A stretch of DNA of 64,000 nucleotides from Sinonovacula constricta. Lineage: Eukaryota > Mollusca > Bivalvia > Cardiida > Solecurtidae. The notes beneath the pieces were generated by a model, which did no database searches, was not told where the DNA came from, and saw only the letters and a program-made list of their open reading frames with translations. The DNA lies in contig CM017558.1 of assembly GCA_007844125.1 (NCBI GenBank), positions 58,998,550 to 59,062,549 on the forward strand, read 5' to 3'. Each line of letters begins with the position of its first letter. The first letter of the stretch is position 1. Shown here piece by piece: positions 9,868 through 23,402 of this stretch. Position numbers and translations under genes: made by a program.

Positions 9868-12104
9868 GTTAAAGGTGGTCAAGAGAAATTTGTTCTTAAA
9901 GTTTGGAGTTTCTTGAAATTGGTAAAGTGGTCAGGAAGACCAATAAAGGGTGGTCAGGAGGACCAGTAAAGGTGGTCAAGAGGACCGGTAAAGGGTGGTC
10001 AGGAGGACTGGTAAAGGTGGTCAAGAGGACTGGTAAAGGTGGTGAAGAGGATTGGTAAAGGTGGTCAAGAGGACCGGTAAAGGTGGTCAAGAGGACTAGT
10101 AAAGGTGGTCAAGAGGACCAGTAAAGGTGGTCAAGAGGACTGGTAAAGGTGGTCAAGAGGACCAGTAAAGGTGGTCAAGAGGACTGGTAAAGGTGGTCAA
10201 GAGGACCGGTTAAGGTGGTCAAGGGGACCAGTGAAGGTGGTCAAGAGGACCGGTAAAGGTGGTCAAGAGGACCGGTAAAGGTGGGCAAGAGGACCGGTAA
10301 AGGTGGTCAAAAGGACCGGTAAAGGTGGTCAAGAGGACCGGTAAAGAGTGGTCAGAAGGACTGGTAAAGGTGGTCAAGAGGACCAGTGAAGCTAGTCAAG
10401 AGGACCGGTAAAGGTGGTCAAGAGGACTGGTATAGGTAGTCAAGAGGACCGGTAAAGGTGGTCAAGAGGACCGGTAAAGGTGGTCAAGAGGACCAGTGAA
10501 GCTGGTCAAGAGGACCAGTGAAGGTGGTCAAGAGGACCGGTAAAGGTGGTCAAAAGGACCAGTGAAGGTGGTCAAGAGGACCGGTTAAGGTGGTCAAGGG
10601 GACCAGTGAAGGTGGTCAAGAGGACCGGTAAAGGTGGTCAAGAGGACCAGTGAAGGTGGTCAAGAGGACCGGTTAAGGTGGTCAAGGGGACCAGTGAAGG
10701 TGGTCAAACGGACCGGTAAAGGTGGTCAAGAGGACCGGTAAAGGTAGTCAAGAGGACTGGTAAAGGTGGTCAAGAGGACCGGTAAAGGTGGTCAAGAGGA
10801 CTGGTAAAGGTGGTCAAGAGGACTGGTAAAGGTGGTCAAGAGGACCGGTAAAGAGTGGTCAGGAGGACTGGTAAAGGTGGTCAAGAGGACCAGTGAAGCT
10901 AGTCAAGAGGACCGGTAAAGGTGGTCAAGAGGACTGGTATAGGTAGTCAAGAGGACTGGTAAAGGTGGTCAAGAGGACCGGTAAAGGTGGTCAAGAGGAC
11001 CGGTAAAGGTAGTCAAGAGGACTGGTAAAGGTGGTCAAGAGGACCGGTAAAGGTGGTCAAGAGGACTGGTAAAGGTGGTCAAGAGGACTGGTAAAGGTGG
11101 TCAAGAGGACCGGTAAAGAGTGGTCAGGAGGACTGGTAAAGGTGGTCAAGAGGACCAGTGAAGCTAGTCAAGAGGACCGGTAAAGGTGGTCAAGAGGACT
11201 GGTATAGGTAGTCAAGAGGACTGGTAAAGGTGGTCAAGAGGACCGGTAAAGGTGGTCAAGAGGACCAGTAAAGGTGGTCAAGAGGATTGGTAAAGATGGT
11301 CAGGAGGACCGGTAAAGGTGGTCAAGAGGACCGGTAAAGGTGGTCAAGAGGACTGGTAAAGGTAGTCAAGAGGACTGGTAAAGGTGGTCAGGAGGACCAG
11401 TAAAGGTGGTCAAGAGGACCGGTAAAGGTGGTCAAGAGGACCGGTAAAGGTGGTCAAGAGGATTGGTAAAGATGGTCAGGAGGACCAGTAAAGGTGGTCA
11501 AGAGGACCGGTAAAGGTGGTCAAGAGGACCAGTGAAGCTGGTCAAGAGGACCGGTAAAGGTGGTCAAGAGGACCGGTAAAGGTGGTCAAGAGGACCGGTA
11601 AAGGTGGTCAGGAGGATTGGTGAAGGTGGTCAAGAGGACCGGTAAAGGTGGTCAAGAGGACCGGTAAAGGTGGTCAAAAGGACCGGTAAAGGTGGTCAAG
11701 AGGACCGGTGAAGGTGGTCAAGAGGACCAGTGAAGCTGGTCAAGAGGACCAGTGAAGCTGGTCAAGAGGACTGGTAAAGGTAGTCAAGAGGACTGGTAAA
11801 GGTGGTCAAGAGGACTGGTAAAGGTGGTCAAGAGGACCGGTAAAGGGTGGTCAGGAGGACTGGTAAAGGTGGTCAAGAGGACTGGTAAAGGGTGGTCAAG
11901 AGGACTGGTGAAAGTGGTCAAGAGGACCGGTAAGGGTGGTCAAGAGGACTGGTAAAGGTGGTCAAGAGGACTGGTAAAGAGGACTGGTAAAGGTGGTCAA
12001 GAGGACCAGTAAAGGTGGTCAGGAGGACTGGTAAAGGTTGTCAAGAGGACCATTGAAGGTGGTCAAGAGGACTAGTAAAGGTGGTCAAGAGGACTGGTGA
12101 AGCA
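9868..12104. repeat. 21-bp minisatellite, about 105 copies
   Basis: Tandem units read AAGGTGGTCAAGAGGACC followed by GGT, with one 22-23-bp variant (AAAGAGTGGTCAG). The main variable site is the CpG in GACCGGT, which alternates with GACTGGT and GACCAGT. Diagnostic variant strings ('gaagctagtcaag' at about 10388, 10895 and 11160) show higher-order duplication of roughly 265 bp in the 10.8-11.3 kb part. A diverged second array lies at 15273-15990. Confidence 0.97.
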
Positions 12105-12835
12105 ATTTTGTGTGGTTGTATTTCAAACCTCAACCCTCACCTTCTAAGTATAAGTCACAGTTAAGCTAATTGTTTGTTTTGCATGGTCAGTGGTTCTATC
12201 CAGATGTCTATCTGCAGTCCATTTATAAAGTATAGCAGATATTTCCTGTTATTATCATAATTTTAGCTCCTCCTGTTGTGCATATAATTATCAAATAAAA
12301 TATCATATTTCCACTATTTCTTTGTTTAATCTGAAAGCATTTTTTAATGTTTATTCATATTATAGGGCAGTCCTTCAAATTCTACATTTGTGTAGGTTTT
12401 CTCTGATTTCGCAGTTTTATGTTGACTTAACTTCCCTATGTTATGACAGCTTGAAGTAACACTTTTGTTGTTTACATGTACACACATGTCCATGTGTTTT
12501 AGGGAACAATCTTGAAAATATCAATTTAATTAATTTAAATTCTGACTTAGTATGTCATTCATTATTTAGAGCATGGGCCTAGTTTTGATCACATGACTGC
12601 TGCAACAATTTCAGCCCTATCTTTTTTTCTCTATTTGCTTTCAGCCAATGAAAATATTGTTGAAGTCTCAAGTTAGTTAAAGCATATTTAGTGAGTTTTG
12701 ATTGGCTTAATTGAAGCTTTTTTTGCAAGCACTTACCCTAACACATTTTAACCAACAAAAGTCATATTATTATATTTGATATTTAGTCCTTTTAATATAT
12801 GTTATATTAAATTATTTTGATGGCTTTATTATTCC
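12105..12835. other. Intronic sequence, nothing recognised
   Basis: AT-rich, with no family repeat or coding similarity. Confidence 0.4.
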
Positions 12836-13060
12836 CAGCCAAATAGAATCTGGAGGGGGATATTGTTTTGGTGTTGTCAATCCATCCTTCTGATCTTCAT
12901 TGCCATGCTATTTTTTCGGCAACTACTGACTGGATTTCATTGAAACTTTTTGGAAACTTTCAATACCAAAAAGGAGATGCATATTACTGGCATGTTCTGG
13001 TCTGACCATTTAACACAGAGTCATGGCCCCTGAATAGTATTTCGTTTCAGAACTATTTGT
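12836..13060. repeat. Interspersed repeat fragment
   Basis: The run 'cccagccaaatagaatctgg' through 'cactgactggatttcattgaaactt' to 'agtcatggcccctgaatag' has the wording of a molluscan interspersed family related in style to the element at 44503-45600 ('gaaactt', 'cattgaaac'). Assignment is tentative. Confidence 0.4.
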
Positions 13061-13188
13061 CAGCATCTACAGGACATACCACTTTTTGAGATTGCACAAT
13101 TCTTTTTCTTTTAACCACAATATTATTGATAAATTGATTACGCATTTCTTGCCATTCTCTTTATATAAAGTAATGAAACAAGTATCAA

Positions 13189-14213
13189 TTGGTGGGAGAT
13201 ATACCGTCTCTGACAGTATCAATTGGTGGGGATATACCATCTCGGACAGTATCAATTGGTGGGGGATATACCGTCTCTGACAGTATCAATTAGTGGGGGA
13301 TATACCATCTCTGACAGTATCAATTGGTGGGGGATATATCATCTCTGACAGTATCAATTGGTGGGGGATATACCATCTCTGACAGTATCAATTGGTGGGG
13401 GATATACCATCTCTGACAGTATCAGTTAGTGGGGGATATACTGTCTCTGACAGTATCAATTGGTGGGATATACCATATCGGACAGTATCAATTGGGAGGG
13501 GGATATACCGTCTCTGACAGTATCAATTGGTGGGGGATATACTGTCTCTGACAGTATCAATTGGTGGGGGATATACTGTCTCTGACAGTATCAATTGGTG
13601 GGGGATATACCGTCTCTTACAGTATCAATTGGTGGGGGATATACTGTCTCGTTATACTGTCTCTGACAGTATCAGTTGGTGGGGGATATACTGTCTCTGA
13701 CAGTTTCAATTGGTGGGGGATATACTGTCTCTGACAGTATCAGTTGGTGGGGGATATACTGTCTCTGACAGTATCAATTGGTGGGGGATATACTGTCTCT
13801 GACAGTATCAATTGGTGGGGGATATACTGTCTTTGACAGTATCAATTGGTGGGGGATATACCATCTCTGACAGTATCAATTGGTGGGGGATATACCATCT
13901 CTGACAGTATCAATTGGTGGGGGATATACCGTCTCCAACAGTATCAGTTGGTGGGGGATATACCATCTCTGACAGTATCAGTTGGTGGGGGATATACCGT
14001 CTATGACAGTATCAGTTGGTGGGGGATATACCATCTCTGACAGTATCAATTGGTGGGGGATATACCGTCTCTGACAGTATCAGTTGGTGGGGGATATACC
14101 GTCTCTGACAGTATCAGTTGGTGGGGAATATTCCGTCTCTGGCAGTATCAATTGGTGGGGGATATACTGTCTCTGACAGTATCAATTGGTGGGGGATATA
14201 CTGTTATTGACAG
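13189..14213. repeat. 34-bp minisatellite, about 30 copies
   Basis: Units contain CAGTATCAATTGGTGGGGGA, then TATACCGTCTCTGA. The variable site is again a CpG: ACCGTC, ACTGTC and ACCATC are all common. CAATTGG alternates with CAGTTGG. The G-rich run TGGTGGGGGA makes the strand asymmetric. Open frames here are by-products of the repeat. Confidence 0.97.
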
Positions 14214-15272
14214 TTTTATTTTTTTCTTTGGGAAGAAACCAGCAAATCCATTTTCAGGAGTGTAAAGAATCTCTGTATCCTCTTCTACTAGCTGAAATAT
14301 TGTCAGCGTAACATTTAAAATTTAACCTGTAAGGGCGCAGCATATTGACCAGTAATAGGCATATAGTGTAGATCTAGATCAGTATGCTCCATGTTGGCAG
14401 TATCTTGAAATATGTTCTGTTATCTTAGAATAAAGAAATATTTGCTATTATATATTACAAAGTTATAAACAAATGTAGCAGGATAAGGGTTGCCTAAAAA
14501 GTGAACATCTTTCTGTAAGTCTTGTTTCTATTGCAAATGCCCAACATGGTATCTAATACTCTGCCTAACAACAATACCCTGAGTACAAAGTATCTGTAGG
14601 CCTACCAAACTTTGAGGATTAAAAATGTTATTGTTGTGTTTAAAACCAGACCCTTAGCCAGCTTGTTGATAAGGTTTAAGCAGATATGTGTAATGTAGAT
14701 CAAGATCAGCCAGCTGCCAGCAAGAAGCTGCCAGAACTGAATCATTCGACATGGATACATGTAGCTACAAATTCTGGCAGTATGTTTAGTATATCTGTAC
14801 ATTGATTTGAAATGTTGCTAATTGTAAGTATGGGTTATTAAGCAAATGTTATACGGTAAAGGTTAACATAGGCATACATATAATATCTCTGTAAGTCTCT
14901 CATTAGTTCTCTCTGACAACTAATATACATTCAAAAGGAGACATATTATTTTATTATTTTAGAACTTTTCTTTGTCATAAACATAATGATGTGCAATCTG
15001 TGAAAATTTCTTTCTACGTGGCCATTCCATTATAGACTACTTATGTAGCAGTAGGCAGCAGTCATTGCTAATTACCCCGAGTCCTTCATTTAGATGAAGC
15101 AATTAGTACTAGTTGACAGAAACATTAGCTCAATAATTGTCTTCAGAGACAAAAAGTATTATAAGACTTGCCAAGAAAATGTTCAGGTCAGTTGATTGAG
15201 TGGCTTGTAATAAATGCAAGATTGAAGATGATGATGAAACTTTTAGTGCCTAACCTGCTTTGCACAATTACA
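14214..15272. other. Intronic sequence with short interspersed fragments
   Basis: Two decayed copies of a short family with 'tagtgtagatc-agatca' occur at about 14343-14400 and 14645-14760. Otherwise nothing is recognised. Confidence 0.45.
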
Positions 15273-15990
15273 ACTAGTAAAGTGGGTCAAGAGGACCGAG
15301 GACCGGTAAAGGTGGTTAAGAGTACCGTTAAAGGTGGTCAATAGGATCGGTAAAAGTGGTCAAGAGGACTACTGAAGGTGGTCAAGCGGACCGAGGACCG
15401 GTAAAGGTGGTTAAGAGTACCGTTAAAGGTGGTCAATAGGATCGGTAAAAGTGGTCAAGAGGACTACTGAAGGTGGTCAAGAGAACCGGTAAAGGTGGTC
15501 AAGATGACCGTTTAAGGTGGTCAAGAGGACCAGTAAAGGTGGTCAAGAGGACCGTTAAAGTGGTCAAGAGGACCGTTAAAGTGGTCCAGAGGACTGGTAA
15601 AGTGGTCATGGGGATGGTAAAGGTGGTCAAGAGGACCTGTAAAGGTGGTCAAGAGGAGTGGTGATTTGGTAAAGAAGACCAGTAAAAGTGGTCAAGAGTA
15701 CCGAAGAAGGTGGTAAAGAGGAGCAGTTAAGGTGGTTAAGAGGACTGGTGAAAGTGGTAAAGAAGACCGGTAAAGATGGTCAAGAGAATCGGTGATGGTG
15801 GTAATGAGGACCGGTTTAGTAGGTCAAGATAACTGGTAAAAGTGGTCAAGAAGATGGGTGAAGGAGGTCTAGAGAAGCAGTAAAGGTGGTCAAAGGAATG
15901 GTTACTGGAAGCATATAGACTAGTCAGGGTGGACAGGAGGACTGGTAAAGGTGGTCAAGAGGACCAGTAAAGGAAGTCAAGAGATTCTTC
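15273..15990. repeat. Second, diverged 21-bp minisatellite locus
   Basis: The same GGTGGTCAAGAGGACCGGT unit as at 9868-12104, but much more diverged. A local block of about 110 bp is duplicated at about 15290-15400 and 15395-15505. It is separated from the main array by 3.2 kb containing an unrelated 34-bp array. Confidence 0.92.
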
Positions 15991-18900
15991 CTAATAACCA
16001 ACAGGTGCTACAGAATTGCAAACCTGTAAAATGCTATTAAATGTAGATGTGTAAAAAAATATGATGTCAAATTTACATCTAGCTGTATCAGTAGCTTTTG
16101 TTAAAACATCATGATTTTAAGTAAAACTGAAATGGCTTGGTACCTAATTAAATATTTTTTTAATAATAGACATTTTTTCAGAACTTGAACTTACTGAACA
16201 TTCAGACTGACCAGCTTATGAAATCAATTTATTTTCTGCTCCCCAAAAAATACTAGTAACTGTCTGACAGACATGAGTGAATGTCAACACCTCTTTTGCT
16301 CAGTAGTCTGATTTAGATTTGCATAATTGCTGCAGTCTATAGACGTACGTAACCTTCAGATGTTGTAAGCAGATTTCTAAAATATAAGTAACACACATCG
16401 CTACATGAATCACAAACTTTGCTTTGTGTTAAACAGTAGATCTAATTGACAAATACCAGTACATGATGAAGGAGAGAGGTGGAATGAGATTACTGTGTGA
16501 GGTGTTAACTATGTCATCTCAAGGTCATATTGAAGGTCATTGGAAGGTTAGATCTAATTCATTAGTGCTGATGGTTTGATGGAAGACTGTATTAAAACAA
16601 CACATTGATTGAAGAAGGTGCTTCCTTATTGCATTATTTTCCATACTAACTTCAGAGTAGTTTACATCATTAGATGCCACAAGCTGAGTAGCATGTATAT
16701 GTTTATTTGCATGTATTTGTACTGTGACATTTAAAAACTTAAAAAGATGTACATAATAAAGGTCGCTGGATGGCCCATTTCATTGTCACAATTTATTGTC
16801 ACTAAAATGTTTTATCAATCCTAGTTCATCTTGTACCATTTGACTTAATTGAACATGTGATTGCAGCTTTGAGGAAAAATGAACTTCTCACATCCCAAAA
16901 AAACTTAAAGCTATCTAGGGATAGTCCATTTAAACTTGCTTGAGCCTTACAAAAGGAACTATGTCATTACTATTTTAAACAAATTTAGTACATTCAATGT
17001 ACAGTTTGGGCCTGCACCTGGGACTTCCCATATCAGAATCTGATACTTTGTCGATTCCGCTACCACTTCTGATATTAAAACTTCCAAATTATTATTAAAT
17101 ATTTACACTAGAATGCAAATAACTGTATTATTCCTAAAATGGACTTTAGTGCTAAATGTAAACCATAGTGATAAATGCATTGACATAGACTAGAATAAAT
17201 GGACTTAACAAGTAGCCAAATTACGACATTGTTTTAAAGGTTGTATCCGACAGATTGAACCAAAATATTGCTGCCCTAGATTAATGTGAACAGTGAAACA
17301 TTAATCTCCATTTCCCACTGCAAACGGATATTTCCTATCCACACTGCAGAGATAACCATTTTTAACTAAATAAACCACGTGACAACTCATTTTTGAGATT
17401 ACGTTACATCGTCATCCAGGTAATTCTCTCTGACAACAATATATATTTTTAGCAGAGATCACTTAAATGATTATTTATAGATTTGGAATAATTGAACTTT
17501 TAGAGTATTTTTATATTGATTTAAACTCTCTTACAATAAAGTCGGTGTTCAAAACTGTCTATACTTGTACCAAAGTAAGAGTTTATTTATGCCCTAATTC
17601 CCTAAAGCAGTGGTACGGTATTGTTACATGAAATTTATATAGGCAAGCTGTCAAATACCATCTTCAACAGCAGTTCTGTTTTTCTTCTTAAGTAAGGGCC
17701 ACAAACTACCAGTCATTACTTTAAATCAGTTGATCTTAAACTGAAGTAGTAACATTTTGATTGATAGGGATTTTACATAAAAAAATAAAATAAATTATTT
17801 AAGGTAACAGAAAATTTTCCTATTTTACTAATTGGTAATAAAATTTTACTAAAGGTTCATTAGTTCATACACTATCCTTCAAGCACCAAAATTTGTCTTC
17901 AAATTTGTTTGCATCAAATGAATTAAATTAAAGAATATTGTCTTAAATCATGTTTCAGTTTCACTATTAAGTTTCATAATACTACAAGAATAGTATTTCT
18001 CATGCCTCAGGGCAATTTCCTTAAAATTCTCAGTGTTCTAATTTTGGAAGTTTCTCTTAATGATGGTTTAGTGTTTCTGCTAATCAGCTGCTCTAAATTC
18101 AGCCTGTAAGCCACATTTGGCAATATCACAGCAGGTTTTTGCTATATATAGGGTCACAATAATAGGGGGCCTATTATTGGCTTCATGTTTTCTTTCTCTT
18201 GGTATTTTTAGTCCTAATTTGCATAATACGCGTGGATTGTAGTTTTCTCTTTGTGGGATTGAGAAGGTACTGGTTTTTTTTGTCGAAAAGTGTATTGTAA
18301 TATGCTGAAACCTAGAGTAAATATTTATCAAAAGCTTTCATTAAGTCAGACAAGAAGTGTTGGTAAAGGTTATGATTTATTGTAAAAAGTTATCTTTATA
18401 TCAAGACTGTTGTGAGTTTTGTAACATCCAGAAACTCTCTTTATCTTTTGATAAAGTCAAATTTGTATCTTTTCGTTATTTATGACCCCAGACTCATTTG
18501 ATCAACTTCTAAAATACCACAAACATATATATACTAGATAACTAGAATGTTTTGTTCAAGCTGCCCTTTAGGATTTTTCTGTTAAGTTTTCACTAAAGTT
18601 GTATTCTGATTCTGACATTGATGAAAATTATTGACCTGCTACTGTTAAAGTAACAGTTTTAACAAAGCTTGTTTGAACTTACTTTTGATTTTTTATAATG
18701 AAACATACAAGCCTGGGTTGAGAAATGCATTATTTTAATGGTAATGGCTCCAGGTTTTGATGGTTCTTTATTCAACCCCCAGCGGTGATATTTCATCCTT
18801 GTGAAATGGTAGTGGAATAGCTCCCTTATTGATACTCAGCTTAAGCAGAATGTCTGAATAGTCCATTATCTGAATAATTTTTTATCGTGTTTGATGGCAT

Positions 18901-19665
18901 GTGATTATAGTGAAGGCAGCACTTTATATGTTTCAGAGAATACTGTTAACAAAGAACTGATAGTTTGTGGGGAAAAAACACCCAACAATCCAGTGTCTCC
19001 TACACTTTCTGTGACTAGGCTTGTATGCAGGGATAGAGATAAATACAAATTGAGTGTTCTATTTTGGGCTAAATGAGTTATAGAAGTGCAACATTTGCAT
19101 AATCTGGATTGTAATGCAATACAGACCTATAATTTATTATACCGGTACCATTAAGGTGTTCATTTGTGAAGCTCCTGCCAGATAGAAATTAGATGGAAGA
19201 TGTCTTTTTTTGGATGATTGGCAGTTTTGCATTGCCCCCACAAATCTTATGTACTTTGCTTGAATATCACTTGTAGTGACAATTTTTTCAGTTTAATTGA
19301 TTTAATTTCCTTGCCGCAGGATGGGTTGTGTAAAAAATCCAGGTATCCTGCCGAAGTTTGTTTGCAGCATATTCAATTTGATAAGGCTGTGAAATACCTT
19401 TGTTCTGTGCCTTTTCGGAGTTTGGTATATGTTGCAATACTCATAGGACTTTGTCATATATTCTTATTATTGTTATTACTAACGCCCAATATAACAGTGG
19501 TACTGCAACAGCTTGTACTTTAGGCTGGCTTGTAATGGTCTGGAGTGGGTGTTGCCTGCTGATGATTAGGTTTTATAGCAGACTCATAACTGATTGTAGT
19601 GGTTAATCTTCCAATTGGGTTAAACATTTGCATGTCAGAATGTCTTCCAAGATACATTTTGGACA
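15991..19665. other. Intronic sequence, nothing recognised
   Basis: About 3.7 kb of AT-rich sequence. Several frames of 60-100 codons exist, but none shows similarity or splice-supported coding potential that I can see. Confidence 0.4.
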
Positions 19666-20318
19666 TTTTTAGCTCACCTTAGCACACCATGCTGAAGGGG
19701 AGCTTTTATGATAACGCTTCGTCAGGCGTTGTCGTTCGTTGTCAACATATTAGCTTGCGAACACTAGAGGCCACAGTTTTTATCCAATCTTCATCAAACT
19801 TGTTTGTCATGCAGAAAGTTTGTCTGCATGAAATCTTGGATGAGTTCAAAAAGTAGGTCACTAGGTTAAATTTTAGAAAAAGCTTGTGAACACACTAGAG
19901 GCCACATTCATAGCCTAATCTTCACCAAACTTGATTAGATTGTTTGTCTGCATCAAATCTTGGATGAGTATATTATTGGGTCATGTGGGGTCAGAAAGTA
20001 GGTCATTAGGTCACATTTTAGACAAACCTTGTGAAAGCACTTAAGAGGCCACATTGATAGCCCAATCTTCACCAAACTTGGCCAGCATGTTTGCCAGTAT
20101 GAAATCTTACATATTCTTTGAAGTGAGTCATGTGGATTCAGCAGGTTACTTGGTAAAAATCTAGAAAATGTTATCAATCCAATGGCCACACTAATGGTCT
20201 AATTTTCGCCAAAAATTTCTAAAGTAAATAACTCTTAATAACTTGATGCCAGATTTGAGCCTACTAAAGGCCTGTGTCATCAGGTAAGCGATTGAGGGCC
20301 ATTATGGCCCTCTTGTTG
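19666..20318 (+). repeat. 'agctcacctgag' family element
   Basis: It starts TTTTAGCTCACCTTAGC and ends 'gtcatcaggtaagcgattgagggcc' with 'atggccctcttgtt'. Inside are several units of 'ccaatcttcaccaaacttg', 'tgtttgtctgcatgaaatct' and 'ggtcaaaaagtaggtcac'. The ends (agctcacct, aggtaagc) are inverted. The same architecture occurs at 30027-31292 and 32766-33990. No protein-coding frame is seen. Confidence 0.8.
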
Positions 20319-20319
20319 T

Positions 20320-20765
20320 TTCAGGGACCATATATTCCGGACATATGTAGCTCAGGGATCATATATTTGGGTCAATGTAACTCAGGGATCATATATTTGG
20401 GACATATGTAGCTCAGGGATCATATATTTGGGAAATAAGTAGCTCAGTGATCATATATTTGGGAAATAAGTAGCTCAGTAATCATATATTTGAGACATAT
20501 GTGGCTGGGGATCATATATTTGGGAATTATGTAGCTCAGGGATCATATATTTGGTGCATATGTAGCTCAGGGAACATATATTTGGGGCATATGTAGCTGG
20601 GGGATCATATATTTGGGACATTTGTAGCTGGGGATGATATATTTGGGACATTTGTAACTCAGGAAACATATATTTAGGACATATTTAACTCAAGACCATA
20701 TGTTTGGGACATATGTAACTCGGGGATGATATATTTGGGACATATGTAGCTCAGGGATCATATGC
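20320..20765. repeat. 31-bp minisatellite, about 14 copies
   Basis: Units read GTAGCTCAGGGATCATATAT then TTGGGACATAT, starting directly after the interspersed element at 19666-20318. AT-rich, with moderate divergence. Confidence 0.93.
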
Positions 20766-21308
20766 AAAAAGAATCATTAGTTACTTTTTCTTACTTAAAT
20801 TAAAAAATCTCTTAGGAATTACATTTTTATAAATTCAATTTATGTATAAAAAAAAATTATAGTTAAAATGACTTAAGTTTTTTATGAATATGATCTCAGC
20901 AGCGTGCTGTATCTCTGAGAGAGGACATTCACAGACTGGGGCATCATTAATGCCAGATTTCAAAATAGATCTGACATGTCCCAGTCAGGGATGATTGAAA
21001 CTATAATTTTTACTTCAGGTCATCTGCTACCTGAATGTCAGTTGCAGAAAGTTCGTCCTATGTTTGTTGTGACTATAAACAATTAGTTAAAGCATGAAGA
21101 TTTTAAGGTGGATTTTATGTAGACATATAAAAAATGGATGCTGCAAGATAGCTATGTAATCTTAAAACAAACAATTTCTTAAAAAATTGTACATAATGTT
21201 GATGAGGCTTTAGTCTACAAAATATATTGATTGTTTATAAAAATAATGAAAAAAACCCACAACTTTTTTACAGTTATTATAAAGCCATTGGTGAGATTTT
21301 GCTCACAC
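20766..21308. other. Intronic sequence, nothing recognised
   Basis: AT-rich, no supported feature. Confidence 0.4.
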
Positions 21309-21309
21309 T

Positions 21310-21690
21310 CTTAGCCTGCTATTCGCATACTTATAAGGCAAATAGTGTAGATCGAGATCAGGGAACTTCCTGCAGGGAGCTGTCTGATAAGAATCTATCC
21401 TATTTGCGGCTCAGTTTCTGTTTATAAGTATGTCAACCCTGTCATGTAACATATGTATCCATGCTGGGAGCTGTCTGATCAGAATCTATCCTATTTGCTG
21501 CTCAGTCTCTGTTTATAAGTATATCAACCCTGTCATGTAACATATATATATCCCTGCTGGGAGCTGTCTGATCAGGATGTATCCTATTTGCTGCTCAGTC
21601 TCTGTTTTTAAGTATATCAACCCTGTCATGTAACATACTGGTATATATATATCCCTGCTGGGAGCTGTCTGATGCAGCTGTTCATAAGTA
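21310..21690. repeat. Short interspersed repeat amplified into about four tandem units
   Basis: A copy of the 'aatagtgtagatcgagatca' family at about 21340 runs into 'gggagctgtctgatcagaat'. The latter, with 'cctatttgctgctcagtc' and 'aaccctgtcatgtaac', is repeated about every 95-105 bp to 21690. It looks like a dispersed repeat whose 3' part has become a local tandem array. Confidence 0.75.
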
Positions 21691-21956
21691 TATCACAAGT
21701 AATACAGGTTATACATACAGGATATGTGACACAAATTACACATATCAATCATCCAGAATGGGTTTTGTTCCTTTTGGGATTTTTTTTAAATGGTCTTAAA
21801 ATCAATCCCTGCCATACAGGTGTATTGATTGGGTAACCGTGGTCTGGATGTATTGTAAGGCATAGTTGGGACAAGGGGCATAGCGAGAATGGACAGTTCT
21901 GTGAATTGTTTACAACTCCTTCCCCTATGGTTATTCTAGTTTCTGTTCATGTGCTT

Positions 21957-22206
21957 ACAAACAGCACACAAACAAAAAGTATACAAACAAACAGCACACA
22001 AACAAAAAGTATACAAACAAACAGCACACAAACAAAAAGTATACAAACAAACAAAACACAAACAAAAACATACAAACAGCACACAAACAAAAAGTATACA
22101 AACAAACAAAACACAAACAAAAAACATACAAACAGCACACAAACAAAAAGTATACAAACAAACAACACACAAACAAAAAACATACAAACAGCACACAAAC
22201 AAAAAG
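21957..22206. repeat. Roughly 32-bp minisatellite rich in ACAAAC
   Basis: Units built from AAACAGCACACAAACAAAAA and GTATACAAACA. Because stops are absent, four or five overlapping frames of 84-116 codons are open on both strands. These are low-complexity artefacts. Confidence 0.93.
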
Positions 22207-22519
22207 CACTTTTTTGTATGGTCATTAATTCACCACATGCTTCACACTTAAACTGATTGGTTAGATAGGTTTATGTGAACAACTTAATTAACTGTTTCAA
22301 AGAAACCTTAGACTGTTTAGGAATGTTTAGGTGGGCAAATAGTAAAGATGTAGATCAGCCACCTGTTTCTAGAAGATGAAGACCTCATTAAAATGCTGCT
22401 TTGTCTCTAAAAGGGCATGTAATTATTTTTGCATGTAGTTGTAAACAGATAACTAAGTTTTACAAGTAGTATGTTTTATTGCAGTGTATTAACACAAAAC
22501 ATATTCTGTCTATCCTTGG

Positions 22520-22735
22520 ATGAAGAGGTCCTCGGATAGAAAGGTCGTTGAATAGGGAGGTCCTTGGATTGAGAGGTCCATGAATATAGAGCTCCTTGAA
22601 TAGAAAGGTTATTGAATAGAGAGGTCCTTGGATAGGAAGGTTCTTAAATAGAGAGGTCCTTAAATAGAGAGGTCCTTGGATAGAGAGGTCCTTGAATAGA
22701 GTGGTCCTTGAATAAAGAAGTCCTTGAATAATGCT
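22520..22735. repeat. 16-bp minisatellite (GGTCCTTGRATAGAGA)
   Basis: About 13 units of GGTCCTTGAATAGAGA with substitutions and small indels. Confidence 0.9.
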
Positions 22736-23402
22736 ACAACAAGAAGCTGGTTATGGGCCTTGAGCTAGATCAATGACCAATAAACCAGAAAGCAATGACG
22801 TGTTCGTAGAGACTGAAGAAAGTTGATCACGACCTGCTATCTCCTTACATAAACCACAGCCTATCAATTATTCAGTTAGGTCCAAACAAAAATAACCAAA
22901 CATACATCAAGTATAGATGTCAGTTTCCTGCACAGAGTTTCTTAAAATGACATCATTCTCAGACAAACAACAACCAGTTTTAGACCAGAAAATAGCCCTG
23001 TAAATAAGATGCATTAATAGGGCTTCTAGAAAGAAAATGGCAAAAACAAGGTTGACAAAAGCGAAAAACAACATACAAATGTAGCTGTTTCACTAGTTAC
23101 AAAACAGTGATTTTCATTGATTTATTAGTACAACATTGTACAACCATTATATATTTTGACATTTATATAGCCGTATCTACATATTACTTCTGATCAGAAT
23201 GTGCGACTCCTTGCTCATTGGATCCTGTTTGTTATCTGCTATGCCACTTATATCAGTAGACATTAATCCTTCCTCTTTATGCAGATTCAGTGTTCTTATA
23301 AAGTCTGAATATCTTTTTTCTGCTCAGCAGTCCTAGAATAACATCATATCTATATCTCTTTGTACTTTTGTAGATTGCAGGATTAATATGGATGTCATGA
23401 AG
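22736..23402. other. Intronic sequence, nothing recognised
   Basis: No supported feature. Confidence 0.4.

Noticed and set aside
9868..12104. CRISPR-like regular repeats
   Set aside because: Units are directly contiguous without unique spacers, the setting is a eukaryotic intron, and there are no cas genes. The same applies to all other arrays.
18080..19606. Several 60-100 codon frames in a repeat-poor stretch
   Set aside because: They are scattered on both strands without similarity, consistent splice sites or codon bias. Chance open frames are expected at this length.
20320..20765. Pol III A-box-like GTAGCTCAGGG in each 31-bp unit, suggesting tRNA-derived units
   Set aside because: No B box at any suitable distance. 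The match is short and likely chance.
21936..22256. Five overlapping open frames on both strands (Cys/Phe-rich or Lys/Gln/Thr-rich)
   Set aside because: They are a low-complexity ACAAAC-type minisatellite, and the frames merely reflect a lack of stop triplets.
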